From Isoperla grammatica (taxonomy: Eukaryota > Arthropoda > Insecta > Plecoptera > Perlodidae), in NCBI GenBank assembly GCA_945910005.1, contig OX246749.1, positions 23,545,097 through 23,609,096 on the forward strand: a stretch of 64,000 nucleotides of DNA, in the 5' to 3' direction. The stretch's first letter is position 1, and every line of letters begins with the position of its first letter. The position numbers were made by a program, and so were the translations under genes. Of the stretch, positions 11,614-21,753 are shown piece by piece. Under the pieces are notes generated by a model, which was given only the letters and a program-made list of their open reading frames with translations, ran no database searches and was not told the origin of the DNA.

Positions 11614-11916
11614 AATAATATTACATGAAAAAAATATATTTTTTAAAAACAACGCTTATATTTAAATGCACTAAAAAGTAAAAAATAAATTTTCGCCCAA
11701 CAAATTTTTGCCTCACTCGGAAAATAAAAGCGTTGGGCGCTTTCCCTGCATAAACAGCAGAATACTGCAATCTATGTCAATACCGAAAGCGCCCAACGCT
11801 TTTATTTTCCGAGTGAGGCAAAAATTTGTTGGGCGAAAATTTATTTTTTACTTTTTAGTGCATTTAAATATAAGCGTTGTTTTTAAAAAAATATATTTTT
11901 TTCATGTAATATTATT
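11614..11916. repeat. 303-bp near-perfect hairpin
   Basis: Arms at 11614-11744 and 11785-11916 are inverse complements of about 131 bases, differing by one base in a T run, around a 40-base loop. The arms include gcgttgggcgctttc at the loop and ataatattacatg at the outer ends. Such identity implies a very recent origin or ongoing gene conversion. Confidence 0.92.
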
Positions 11917-12282
11917 ATGTTCGACAAAAATATTAGCGGCTACAATGAAAGGTTGAAATCCGAGTGGATGGAATTTAAATATACTATTCGTAATCTCGGG
12001 TTAGAAATACAAGGTTATCTTAAGAAATTGAATGCGTATCCAGGACGGTATCCATTGTTACGTCAAGTTATAGAAGCTGTGGCAAGTGTTTCTGTTTCAA
12101 CGGCATCTTGCGAACGAGGATTCAGTTTCGTCAACCGTATCAAGTCGAAACAAAGATTGTCATTGGATACTTCGACCTTGCGTGACCTTCTACAAATGGC
12201 TATCAATGGGCCGTCTCAAGAAGGGTACGACCCTAGTGCAGCACTTCACTGCGCCTGGGAAGCGGCATGTTGCTGGGCATAA
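11917..12282 (+). pseudogene. hAT transposase C-terminal dimerisation domain
   Basis: Reads YPLLRQVIEAVASVSVSTAS then CERGFSFVNRIKSKQR and DLLQMAINGP, the conserved hAT C-terminal dimerisation block. The ATG at 11917 directly abuts the hairpin arm and is probably accidental. The true upstream sequence is the remnant ending near 10035. The frame ends at 12282 (HCAWEAACCWA), about the expected distance past the conserved block. Confidence 0.8.
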
Positions 12283-12539
12283 AAGGAAGGTGACGGCGGC
12301 TGATTTATAGGTATGTATTACGTATCGCCTGCATCACTATATACGCCTACATTACGGACAACTTTTTAACCGTCAATTACGATCTAATTTCGTCTAAAAT
12401 CACGTTTCAGGCTATCTTAGTAAATGAAACATCGAACAGAATTTCGCCTCCGTCGGCTGGGGCTTTGCCCCAGACCCCAGTACCATCACGCTGACCCTTG
12501 CGAGTGAAAGTTCTACCTTGCGAGTGTGCCTTACATACA
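12283..12539. other. Spacer with GC hairpin
   Basis: Non-coding. A short hairpin, ggggctttgcccc, lies at about 12460, followed by agaccccag. This G/C stem motif is common next to transposons, but its source is not identified here. Confidence 0.4.
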
Positions 12540-13113
12540 TTTGTCGAGGGTTGACAAGCAAGCTCTATCTCGAATCCATAATTGACTCGAAGTCCAATCT
12601 GTACCGTCTATACAAGGCAAAATGCTTGGAAGATGGTCAAAAAGCCCTCTCCCATACAATACTCAACAAGGAATTTGATGTGCAAAATTTATCAGAGTGC
12701 CAATGAATTAAAAAAAAGATCAATGCAATATTTGTGTTGGGCATAAGTTTGGCCACATAAGTGATAAAAAGTACGATGCCCATCAGAAGCGAAAGACGAA
12801 AGCTCGACTTTCCAAGATAGAGGACAAGGCAAGGGCCATTGCCAACCCTAAATATCTTGATGTTTACAATGGACGTCCAATCGGTAAAGCTTACACCGTT
12901 TGTGCAGGCGAGTGCCATGTATTATCGCACAAAACTATGTGTGCACAATTTTACGGTATAGGCCTATAACATGGCCAATGCAGAGGTTCTATGCTATCTT
13001 TGGCATGAAGGGGAGGGAGGATTGGATGGAACAGTATTTACGTCTATGGTGGTAGATTATTTGGAGATGAGGTTTTCTGAAAATCCTGATTACAAGGAAG
13101 TTATCATTTATAG
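12540..13113 (+). pseudogene. DDE-type transposase remnant, part A
   Basis: Several frames together spell a decayed transposase. SNLYRLYKAKCLEDGQKALS (about 12595) leads to DQCNICVGHKFGHISDKKYD at 12718, with a zinc-ligand-like CxxC and His. After a frameshift near 12860, DVQSVKLTPFVQASAMYYRT runs from 12872, then HNFTV, a TAG stop, NMANAEVLCYLWHEGEGGL and EVIIYS at 13113. This pattern (LTP...ASAxYYRTKL, WHEGEGG, YSDGC) is known from animal transposase-like proteins of unsettled superfamily. It is cut at EVIIYS by the hAT element and resumes at 15069. At least one frameshift and one stop make it dead. Confidence 0.7.
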
Positions 13114-13214
13114 TAGGGTTGCTGTTCGATGTGAAAATCGGCATCGATAATCGGCGGAGCAGAATCGATAATCATATCAAAATATAAGCTAATTCATTTC
13201 ATCAATTACTGTTA

Positions 13215-14261
13215 CATAAATTGTCAGCACAGTACGGTATCCGAGGGAACATGCTCAAAGTTTTAACTAGCTATTTAAGTGGCAGGACTCAATCGGTCGT
13301 TATGGAAGGGGTAAAATCAACACCTTTACCAGTGACCTCTGGGGTGCCTCAGGGGTCAATATTGGGACCCTTGTTTTTTGTGTTATTTATAAATGACATC
13401 ACGACCATTTTACAATTTTCTAAGTGTATTATGTACGCAGACGATTTAAAGTTAAGCTTACATGTAAAATCAATTTTAGACTGCGTGCACTTGCAAGCCG
13501 ACTTATATGCACTTGCCAAGTGGTGTAGTACATGGCTACTGAAATTAAATGTGTCTAAATGCCATATCATCTCTTTTACTACGAAACGGTTAAATAACAT
13601 TACTTATGATTACATTTTAAACGACACGCCTTTATCCAGGGTGTATAGAGTAAATGATCTCGGTGTAATTATAGCTTCCACATTGTCATTCAATGACCAT
13701 ATGACAAATGTAGTTAAGAAGACAGCCAAGATGTTAGATTTTTTGAAGCGTAATTGTTTTCACTTTTCTAACTCAACAGTACAATATGTATATTCGTCTC
13801 TTGTAAGACCTAATCTAGAGTATGCGTCAGCAATCTGGAACCCTCAATATAAAACCTGGGAGGACAATGTGGAATGGTTACAAAGGAGATATGTACATTG
13901 GATGTGTTTTAGAACTGGTTTGACGTTTCACAGAATAGATTATACAAGATTGTGCACTCATTTTAGAATGTCTACTCTTTCGTGTAGGAGGAAAATTGCT
14001 GACTTGGTACTTTTACACAAAATTGTAAACAATAACATTGACTGTGGAGAACTTTTATCGAGAAGTAATTTTAATGTGCCGCAGCGGAGGTCAAGACACA
14101 CACATTTATTTCGTACACGTAAATGCAGGACCAATGTTTCAAAGTTTTCCATTTTAAATAGATTACAAAATTTTTACAATAACTTGCCGCCTACTGTTGA
14201 CATTGATTTAGGTAAGGACTCTGTCTTACGTGTGAAACATGTTTTAAAATGTCATGTGTAA
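13215..14261 (+). pseudogene. Reverse transcriptase C-terminal half
   Basis: The frame is open without an ATG at its start (HKLSAQYGIRGNMLK). It contains SGVPQGSILGPLFFVLFIND, the catalytic MYADDLKL near residue 70 and the RT-thumb motif LVRPNLEYASAIWNPQYKTW, then the C-terminal VLRVKHVLKCHV at a normal stop. The endonuclease and the N-terminal half of RT are absent through 5' truncation. No internal stop is seen, so decay is slight. It resembles the Jockey clade; CR1 is the alternative. Confidence 0.82.
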
Positions 14262-14489
14262 CTACATAATATTGTTGTTTTTTTTGTGAGTGTCTATGTA
14301 TGTTTGATTTGTTTATCATGACTGTCATTGTTATTTCTATTTTTAGTTATAACCATATTGACAAACCTGTTTTCTTGTTAAGTTTTATTGTGTATGTTTT
14401 TGTCCTCTGTTGTCTTTATTATATTTACCATTGTGGAATTGTTCTAATTCTGTGTAAATAAAGGCATAACAATAATAATAATAATAATA
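13215..14489 (+). mobile_element. 5'-truncated Jockey/CR1-like non-LTR element
   Basis: Starts abruptly inside the RT coding region and ends after a 3' UTR containing aataaa (about 14457) with an (AAT)n tail at about 14470-14489. A 5' truncation and microsatellite tail are normal for this group. It lies wholly within the hAT element and so is younger than it. A clean TSD was not found. Confidence 0.8.
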
Positions 14490-15068
14490 TGCAATTGCTT
14501 GGTTGGTCATTGGGGTGCCCTTTTTTCACGTACTGATTGTACGCGGACGTGCCTTGCGAGGGTTGAGTCAGGTATAAACACATTCCGTAAGGGGGCGAGA
14601 GAGATAGCGCTATCCCAGCTGCCATTATATACGACAGCTATCGCTCTACGTCCCCCCCCCCCCCCCAACAGCGCAATAATGGCATCAACAATACAGACCG
14701 GCTCACAACTTTTACGAGAGGAGACTACGACTCACGGCGTGTGCGTGACAAACTGGCTCACGTTTCACTGTCACTGCCGTGGAATGCGTTGCGCATGCGT
14801 GGATGAATAGTTGTTCGTAACCCCCGTCGGTAAAGTAGTATTTACTATTTTACAGACCTAGCGAGCGCGCATTCTATAGTCAGCTCCACGCACCGCTACG
14901 AACCGCCCAATCACGAGTTTTTAACAGCAGCGCGGCAGTTTTAAACATCGATGATATTATTCAAATCGATAATCAAATCATATCATATCATAACACTTGA
15001 ATCGATTATCATATCATATGACTTGAATCGATTATCGATCGATATTTGGATTATCAACGGCAACCCTA

Positions 15069-15221
15069 ATTTATAGCGATGGTTGCACATACCAGAACCG
15101 TAATACTAAACTGTCAAATGCCCTCCTACAATTTGCAATTAAAAAAGGTATAACAATATCACACAAATACTTGGAAAAGGGCCATACCCAAATGGAAGTG
15201 GACTCGGCCCATAGTGCATAG
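15069..15221 (+). pseudogene. DDE-type transposase remnant, part B
   Basis: Continues part A after the hAT insertion: YSDGCTYQNRNTKLSNALLQ, then KKGITISHKYLEKGHTQMEV and DSAHSA before a stop at 15219-15221. YSDGC supplies a likely second catalytic Asp of the DDE triad, and GHTQMEVDSAH is the conserved block after it. The reading ends where the non-LTR fragment begins, so the C-terminus is lost or displaced. No convincing continuation was recognised after 25620. Confidence 0.72.
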
Positions 15222-15848
15222 TGCTCAATGACAACCCACGTTGCTCTCTGCTCCAGTTTTGAAAGGATTAGCCGACATTTCTGTCGTTTCCAGAGGACGC
15301 CCGATTGTTTCGTGTACGCGGCACCAGTTTAGAATGCGTCCACGCATAGCAAAAAAGTTGACGTGGCAATAAATGAGACGGCTCGAATCGTGACGGGATG
15401 TCTGAGACCGACGCCAATACATACCATATACCCACTGCTAGGGATTGCCCCGCCTCACATCCGAAGACAGGTGGCTGCAGACGTTGAGAGAAGGAAAGAG
15501 GAAACGGACCGCCGACACCCAATGTTTGGATACCAACCCCCAAGGCGGAGACTCAAATCTCGGAAGAGTTTCATGGGGAGAACCAGGCCACTTGCGGGCA
15601 CAGCTGTAGATTCTCGAATCTCCAAATGGAAGGAAGAACTTCAAGAGCCCATCACGGAGCCGAAGGAAGAACTGGCGCCAGGACAAGATTTACCATACGG
15701 CATTTGTAAATCGCTCAACCGGCTTAGGACAGGCGTCTCCAGATGCAAGACCAACCTGGAGAAGTGGGGCTTCTTGCCAACGGGAGAAGACGTCGACTGC
15801 GAGTGTGGAGCCAGACAAGACCCCTCTCACCTTTTGGTGTGTCCGGTG
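15222..15848 (+). pseudogene. Non-LTR retrotransposon C-terminus, part 1
   Basis: The reading begins within the RT thumb region: YAAPV, a TAG where Trp is expected (about 15330), then VDVAINETARIVTGCLRP and HTIYPLLGIAPPHIRR. The frame stays open to 15848 with LNRLRTGVSRCKTNLEKWGF and a terminal zinc-knuckle-like CECGARQDPSHLLVCPVM. This order is characteristic of Jockey-group pol C-termini in arthropods and molluscs. The 5' end is truncated. The protein is interrupted after CPVM by a 9.1-kb element and continues at 24962. Confidence 0.78.
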
Positions 15849-16171
15849 ATGGGTTGGCATGATTTTGCCCAACCCGAAAAAACCCGGACCCACCTGAAAA
15901 AACCCGCGGGTTTTAGACCAAAAGTGGGTTTTTCAAATACTCAACGTAGGCATGCCTAACTGTACAGTTTATAATATTCCTAGCCACCTTATCAATTCTT
16001 TTCTTGGGTGCGAGTATTTGGTCTACTGTAGTCAGCATTCAATAATATAGGCATTACCTCAGTACAACGGACTGAAGACTTGAATACGGTTAGGCAGTGA
16101 TTCCGCTGACTAAATTAATTCTCAACTATTTGCCTACAAGGCCTGTATTGAAAACTGAACTATTTCAGGCA

Positions 16172-16190
16172 CCCCCCCCCCCCCCCCCCC
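16172..16190. repeat. Poly-C tract, 19 bases
   Basis: An uninterrupted C run between caggca and tcctc, inside the outer 9.1-kb element. Confidence 0.85.
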
Positions 16191-16840
16191 TCCTCTTTTT
16201 TAGGAGATAAGACAACTTAAAATATTCACTTTATGTTATCTTATTTTTTACGGTTCATACATTTTGCAAAATAAATATACCTATCAGGATTTTTTGGATT
16301 ACATAAAACCAAAATTTGAGACGAAATAAGTTCTTCCCAGAACAATTTAAAAATATGTTTGTTTTTTTAATTTAATAGGCTACACTTCACATGTTTGTCT
16401 CCCAAACGCAAGAAGAACTAGAAATTACACATTTCCCGGACATAAAATTCTCTTATTTTTAACGCTTTTTACAAGTAAGGATTTTAAAACGTCTAATTAA
16501 GGTATAGGTAGGCTACTATTCACAATATTGAAGTATAGTCACAATATTGAAACTAAACAAAATCACAATGGTTTTCACTTACAGATTCAAACATTGGTCA
16601 ATTAAAAAAAATTGGTGTCCTCAAGCGAGGACGTGAGGGCTGAGAAAGCTAATAATAGGCCTATAAACCAGGGATGCCGTTTTTGCGGAGTTTATCCTCT
16701 TTTGCGGATTTTTAGGGTGCCTCGCGGACATGAGGATTAACGGTCAAATTGGGGGATTTTCTACTATTATTGTAAAGATCGTGAAATTTACTATAATTTG
16801 AAAATTCCGCCAACAAAGAACGATTTAATAACGTAAAAAG

Positions 16841-17312
16841 TAGGGATGACATCGGGTATCCGGGTTACCCGAATCCAAAAATTACCCGAATCCGTTCTAA
16901 GGATTCGAATCTTGTTCTGGTACATTTTTAGTTGAAGTGTTGTATGCTTCAACAATGCGCCAACAATGGTGATAACAAAATGACTTGTTTCCATTCCATA
17001 AAATACTTTCCCGCTCTGTTATGTACCACTTATCGGCTTGATTAAAAATAGACTAAGCCTATTTTATGTGGTGTAATTGCTGCGGGCGAGTTCTGGTATG
17101 CCTGTGCTCCCACTGGCTCTCGGCCTACCCCTACCCCTTCCCGAACGTCATCACTGGCTGACAAAACGCACGCTGGCAGCTTCTGCCACAGGCGGTCAAT
17201 GGCCTTCAAATAACATGTTGAGCGACGTGATTTACACTTCTAGGATTCGGGTTACCCGAATCCTTGAGGGTCTGGAATCGAATCCAGATTTTACTACCCG
17301 ATGTCATCCCTA
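16841..17312. mobile_element. hAT MITE of the TAGGGATGAC family, copy 1
   Basis: The perfect 18-bp terminal inverted repeat TAGGGATGACATCGGGTA is flanked by the 8-bp TSD gtaaaaag (16833-16840 and 17313-17320). The subterminal parts contain gggttacccgaatcc and ggaatcgaatcc palindromes. The 472-bp length and lack of coding potential mark it as non-autonomous. Relatives lie at 48017 and 48499. Confidence 0.95.
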
Positions 17313-17755
17313 GTAAAAAGTAAAGTTGGACAATCTACACTTGAACCCGCCGCATAGACACGATGTCTCAAAACACGTGTGAAATATCGAGATTTCAACT
17401 GTGTTTTTGTAAGTTGTCTTACTATACTAGCAAGCAGAGGGTGGAGCTTGTGTGGGAGACAGCCAATGCGGTACGTAAAGCGTTGTGATTGGTCTAGAAG
17501 TAAGTAGCGTCCTCTATCGTCAACTTTGCAGGACGTGTGTGTTTGTTTTAGTGTACGATAGAGCGCGTTGCCTGTGCCTCATTGGTAACAAGCAGAACCG
17601 TGAGCGTGAGCCCGTGACGTGACGACTGACTTCCCTATGAGTCTATGCTGTTATTTGCCTGGTTTCCACTCGTGGAAAATGACGTGGACGGCTGTTTGTT
17701 TAGATTTGTACTCGATTGCGTCGCTTGTTTCTTGTTTATATATATATATATATAT

Positions 17756-17825
17756 TAGGGCTGCCCAACGATATCGATAATTCGATATAATATCGATAAA
17801 AGATAAATAATTCGATATCGTCTTG
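17756..17825. repeat. Orphan hAT-like terminus with TATCGATA motifs
   Basis: TAGGGCTGCCCAACGATATC follows a (TA)n run and leads into repeated tcgatataatatcgata palindromes, a layout like the ends of hAT elements. The matching opposite end (GGCAGCCCTA) was not found in the window, so this is a truncated or rearranged copy. Confidence 0.5.
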
Positions 17826-17874
17826 TACCGAAACGTCTCGGAAAACTTGTGTTGTCCTTTATATATGTTGTCTT

Positions 17875-20133
17875 CATGATCTAACAATATTTCTCGTTAC
17901 TAAGGTCTGCCCGTCCGCGCGACGAGTTTCGTTCAAGGTCGCGCATGACGTAACGTGGTACTCACGACAGTCCGCCTGCCTGTGTTGTAGAGCGGATACG
18001 AGGGAAACATATCCACAAAACTTGTGTTTATTATTAACCAATTACTAAACGATATTTGTCTGCTTCGGAAATTTACATAAGATACTCATCTCCATTTATT
18101 GGTGTAAATTTAAGGTATTTTTTTGGTTACGAACACGCAAAACAATCGTTGGAAAGATACAACAAGGGATATTTTGTCATATCCACCACATCTCTCGTCA
18201 ATACAATTTAAAAAATAGCCATAAAGAACCTATATTATAGTCATACCAATGTTTATAATAATAAAAATAGGCCTAATAATAATAATAATAAATAAAATTG
18301 AAACTAAGCACTAAGAAAACACATGAAGTATAAATCTAATGTATGTCACTTGCGATGAAACCGATCTCTTGAATATTATTATTACGGTACATTGACAACG
18401 TAATAATTGAAACGTACACCGATAGAGGTGGCTCAGCGGTAAGACGCGAGACTCTAATTCGGGAGGTCGCCGGTTCGATTCCGGTCACCGGCAGTCCTGA
18501 CTGAAGGTTTTTTCCGAGGTTTTCCTCAGTCGTAAAAGCGAATGCTGGGATTGAGTCATACTATCAGCCCTCGGACATTCCTCCCCAGCTATCCAAAGAC
18601 CCTAGAAAACTAGTTAGTCACCTGAAGAGGGGCACATCAGGTAAAGCTGGTGTGCACCCCGTACTAGTTAGAAAATATTCGGTTGTATTTACATAAGGAA
18701 ATTATGATTCACAGTTTTAGGCATTTACAACTCAAATATTAATGATATATGAAGGAAACACACTTTGGCTGAATGGGCGTTGCACTTCTTGGTTGAGGCT
18801 CCTCTATTGTAAATAATGAATGTTGTTTTCGTTCTGAAATGATTTTAAAATTAAGAATGTTGTCACCATAGATTAACACAATTCGTTGTTCTTACTTTAT
18901 TTATGATTTATCACTTACTTTATCACTGATTTATTTACGATTCAATCATTTCTAATAGTGGCGAAACTGAATATTCATAGCCCCCAAATATACTATATAA
19001 CCCCCCCCCCCATAAAAGCTGTAAAATCTTTCAAGTTAATCTCTAACTAATTATTTCTAGCTAATTTATCTCCCCGCGATTGAGGGTCCATGGAAACGCC
19101 ACTACTGTTGCCTCTCGTTTGTTACACATTGTTTTGGAGGTCATGGCTTATATAAATATAAACAAATACACAGCTCGACACAGCTGCGTAGATTACTCGA
19201 GGGTCTCCAGTTAAACAGAACTCAGTCATAAGTTATCACCCCGAGCGTTTGATTACATGTGGCTCGAACAGTAAACATTTCACTCCTCTTCAACCAAGCC
19301 GAGATACTCGAATATCGATTGACTATTCTTGGTGTGATAGCCTCATCGTTGGTGTGCATATGCTTGTGTGTTAGTGTTGTTTTATCGAAAACTGAGACAA
19401 ATAAGTAGTGTGTTTTCGTTGTTTCGCTACTATGTTTCACATATAGGAAAATGTTATTACAAATTTAGGATGCAATTAGTGTTGTATTACGTAGTCGGTG
19501 ATTTATCAGTTTAATATTTACTGTTGTTGGCTGGTGGCACCGATTAAATCGTCATCCAGTTCTCTCTTATCGCGATTTTCTTTTCTGCTGTCTCGCTTTT
19601 TAATGTCCCCTTTCTTTGTGAATTGTGTAGTATCAAGTGGCAATTTATGAGATGGAACACTACCTGGTTTCATTTTTCGAGCTTGTTTCGGTGAACATTA
19701 TATCTGCTGATGTAACATCACATAAATATCCAATCCAATACAAAGTATCCATTGAAAGGTAAAAGGTAAAAAGATTGCACATCAACGGATCGTTTGGAAA
19801 TCGTAATAAGTGTAGCCTATCTTCGAACCATTAACACTGACACTATTGCAACAATACACTGAACAAATAACCATTTTCACTGAACACGCTTTCCAAATAA
19901 ATTAAAACATTAGTTAATAGTTAACTAGAATAACGCACTATTGCTAGGAATAACAATAAACCAATATTTGTGAATAAATAGTGTTGTATAACTCATCATG
20001 GCATACCGAAACAAGCGAGTAGATGAGCGGCCGGGAACCAACATGTGTATCAGTTGACGTCGCCGCGCTGCGATAAGCCCCGCCCATATGCGCATGGGCA
20101 GACCTTAGTTACGAGAGATATTATTAGATCATG
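17875..20133. repeat. 38-bp inverted repeat pair enclosing 2.2 kb
   Basis: The arm 17875-17912 (catgatctaa...ggtctgccc) and the arm 20096-20133 (gggcagacc...agatcatg) are inverse complements with three mismatches. Between them lie GC-rich promoter-like patches near the arms and a SINE. It may be the end pair of another transposon, with the orphan hAT-like terminus just outside on the left. No TSD supports exact edges. Confidence 0.5.
18421..18685 (+). repeat. tRNA-derived SINE, well-preserved copy
   Basis: The head is tRNA-like: an A box in gtggctcagcggtaagacg and a B box ggttcgattcc at about 18471-18481, with cgccggttcgattccggtcac forming a T-arm. The body follows with ctgactgaaggttttttccg, gctgggattgag and cacctgaagaggggcacatc. 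A body beyond the tRNA head shows it is a SINE and not a tRNA gene. A decayed relative lies at 32090-32356. Confidence 0.82.
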
Positions 20134-20159
20134 TGTTGTCTTTATCTCTATACCACCAC
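18686..20159. other. Non-coding interior of a hAT element
   Basis: No protein domain is seen. There is a C run at about 19002 and AT-rich spacer. The right part ends with an arm of the 38-bp inverted repeat at 20096-20133. Small frames at 19222-19440 lack support. Confidence 0.45.
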
Positions 20160-20236
20160 GGTCTACAATTCAGGTAAGCTGTTGGGGTCTATCCTTCTAC
20201 CTATCATATTGCTAGCCTTTTGGCCTCTCTTTAATC

Positions 20237-20288
<52 letters not shown>

Positions 20289-20482
20289 TCTACTCACGCT
20301 GAGTGATAAAGACCACTAGTTGGTCGAAACGTATCAGCAACTTGTCTACTCATCTACTTGTGTCTATGTGCGACCTACCTAACGTTTTAAGGTAAGCTGT
20401 CGTCCTTCTGTACCTTTCCCCTCACTAGAACATGTTAATTTGTGTTCCTAGTCCAACTTATATATATATATATATATATATA
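20160..20482. repeat. Penelope-like 3' end relic with two (TA)n runs
   Basis: (TA)n runs at about 20240-20281 and 20459-20483 flank a segment containing gaccactagttggtcgaaac (about 20310-20330) after gctgagtgataaa. A stem followed by CGAAACGT after a GA-rich strand resembles the hammerhead-ribozyme-like motifs of Penelope-like elements. The expected CUGAUGA core reads CUGAGUGA, so self-cleavage is doubtful. It belongs to a different subfamily from the dimer next to it. Confidence 0.45.
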
Positions 20483-20684
20483 TAAAGTAAGGATACATTT
20501 TACGGTTTAACCAATCCAAATTTTATTTAAAATGGTACTTCAACGTTTCGACGACTTTAGCGTCGTCTTTTTCAAGATTTACAAACATAAAAAACAAATA
20601 AATAAAAAACCACAACAACCAAAAAACACTTGCATAGGCTATAAAATGGAAAACACTGCCACAGCGATACATCACTGCGTAGCT

Positions 20685-21314
20685 CTAGCAAGCTCTTTGA
20701 ATCTGCTTCTGGTTATCCCCCTGAGACACTGCTGGAACTCTTTGGTCAGCAACAGGCTGATTGATGGCTGGAAACACCTGCTGGACTTTAAGGTTAGCCA
20801 CAATCGGTTTCCAAGCCGAAGGTAGTCTTTGAGCGTCATCTCGCTTGTTCATGTTATGAGGCCGCTTCTCAATTTCAATTGCTTCCCGGATTAACCTCGC
20901 TCGAAGATTGTCCACTGAAGCAAGAAGCCTTACCCCGGCAAAGTTAATGTTATGTCCTTCCTTGATTGTATGTTGTGCTAGAGAAGACGTTGACTGGCCT
21001 TGGTCCACAGCAAGTCGGTGTTCTTGAACTCGCTGCGATAATTTTCTACTTGTTTGACCAATGTAACTATGATGACAGCCATTACAGGGTATCTCATATA
21101 CTCCTTTGTTTTCTAAGGGAATCACATCCTTACAAGTTCCCACCATTTCACCAATTTTCTTCTCGGTATTAAAGATCGTTCGTATGTTTTCTCGGCGAAG
21201 CCGTTGACTGATCAAGTCTGTCGTCCCTTTAATGTATGGCAAATAGGCAGTATACTTGGGTGGTTCTACCGGTTCTACTTGTGATGTCGAGGATGTGATT
21301 CCCTTAGAAAACAA
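20685..21314 (-). pseudogene. GIY-YIG endonuclease domain, minus copy
   Basis: The 209-residue frame starts with the linker that follows RT in Penelope-like elements (AYLPYIKGTTDLISQRLRRE, NIRTIFNTEKK), then the nuclease motif GVYEIPCNGCHHSYIGQTSR (GVY and YIG as the GIY-YIG pair) with the basic KLSQRVQEHR after it. The Arg and later Glu (EIEKRPHNMN) needed for catalysis are visible. The frame closes at QIQRAC. RT is missing, so the copy is 5'-truncated. The start Met is internal to the original polyprotein. Confidence 0.82.
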
Positions 21315-21753
21315 AGGAGTATATGAGATACCCTGTAATGGCTGTCATCATAGTTACATTGGTCAAACAAGTAGAAAATTATCGCAGCGAGTTCAAGAAC
21401 ACCGACTTGCTGTGGACCAAGGCCAGTCAACGTCTTCTCTAGCACAACATACAATCAAGGAAGGACATAACATTAACTTTGCCGGGGTAAGGCTTCTTGC
21501 TTCAGTGGACAATCTTCGAGCGAGGTTAATCCGGGAAGCAATTGAAATTGAGAAGCGGCCTCATAACATGAACAAGCGAGATGACGCTCAAAGACTACCT
21601 TCGGCTTGGAAACCGATTGTGGCTAACCTTAAAGTCCAGCAGGTGTTTCCAGCCATCAATCAGCCTGTTGCTGACCAAAGAGTTCCAGCAGTGTCTCAGG
21701 GGGGACCCATAACCAGAAGCAGATTCAAAGAGCTTGCTAGAGCTACGCAGTGA
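21290..21753 (+). pseudogene. GIY-YIG endonuclease domain, plus copy
   Basis: Almost the same protein as the minus copy from DVIPLENKGVYEIPCNGC to VPAVSQGG, ending ITRSRFKELARATQ, where a small indel (ggggggaccc versus gggggat) changes the C-terminus relative to its partner. The first dozen residues of the open frame belong to the opposite copy and are not part of the element. It is 5'-truncated before the RT-GIY linker. Confidence 0.8.

Larger units (their letters stand above)
10036..11916. mobile_element. Satellite-plus-hairpin insertion in a hAT gene
   Basis: This DNA separates two parts of one transposase that read almost continuously if it is skipped. It begins with acaacgcttatatt (10036-10049), whose inverse complement lies at 11867-11880. 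It holds a 148-bp tandem array followed by a 303-bp hairpin. Tandem cores flanked by conserved ends are known in non-autonomous Helentrons (the oyster pearl elements), but a hairpin this large is not typical, so the class is an open question. No clear TSD was found. Confidence 0.55.
13114..15068. mobile_element. hAT element, non-autonomous, 1955 bp
   Basis: Bounded by the 8-bp TSD atttatag (13106-13113 and 15069-15076). Its ends are TAGGGTTGC and GCAACCCTA, a 9-bp terminal inverted repeat typical of hAT. Subterminal regions are full of cgataatc/gattatcg words on both sides (13137-13175 and 14948-15050). The split transposase reads straight through when the element is removed, which confirms the edges. 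It encodes no transposase; its interior holds a Jockey-like fragment (13215-14489) and GC-richer unknown DNA with a C run near 14654. Confidence 0.93.

Noticed and set aside
18421..18495. Functional tRNA gene
   Set aside because: The anticodon stem pairs poorly and a SINE body follows; a decayed second copy has the same layout.
20300..20345. Active hammerhead ribozyme
   Set aside because: The stem and GAAAC part are present but the CUGAUGA core reads CUGAGUGA; kept only as a relic.
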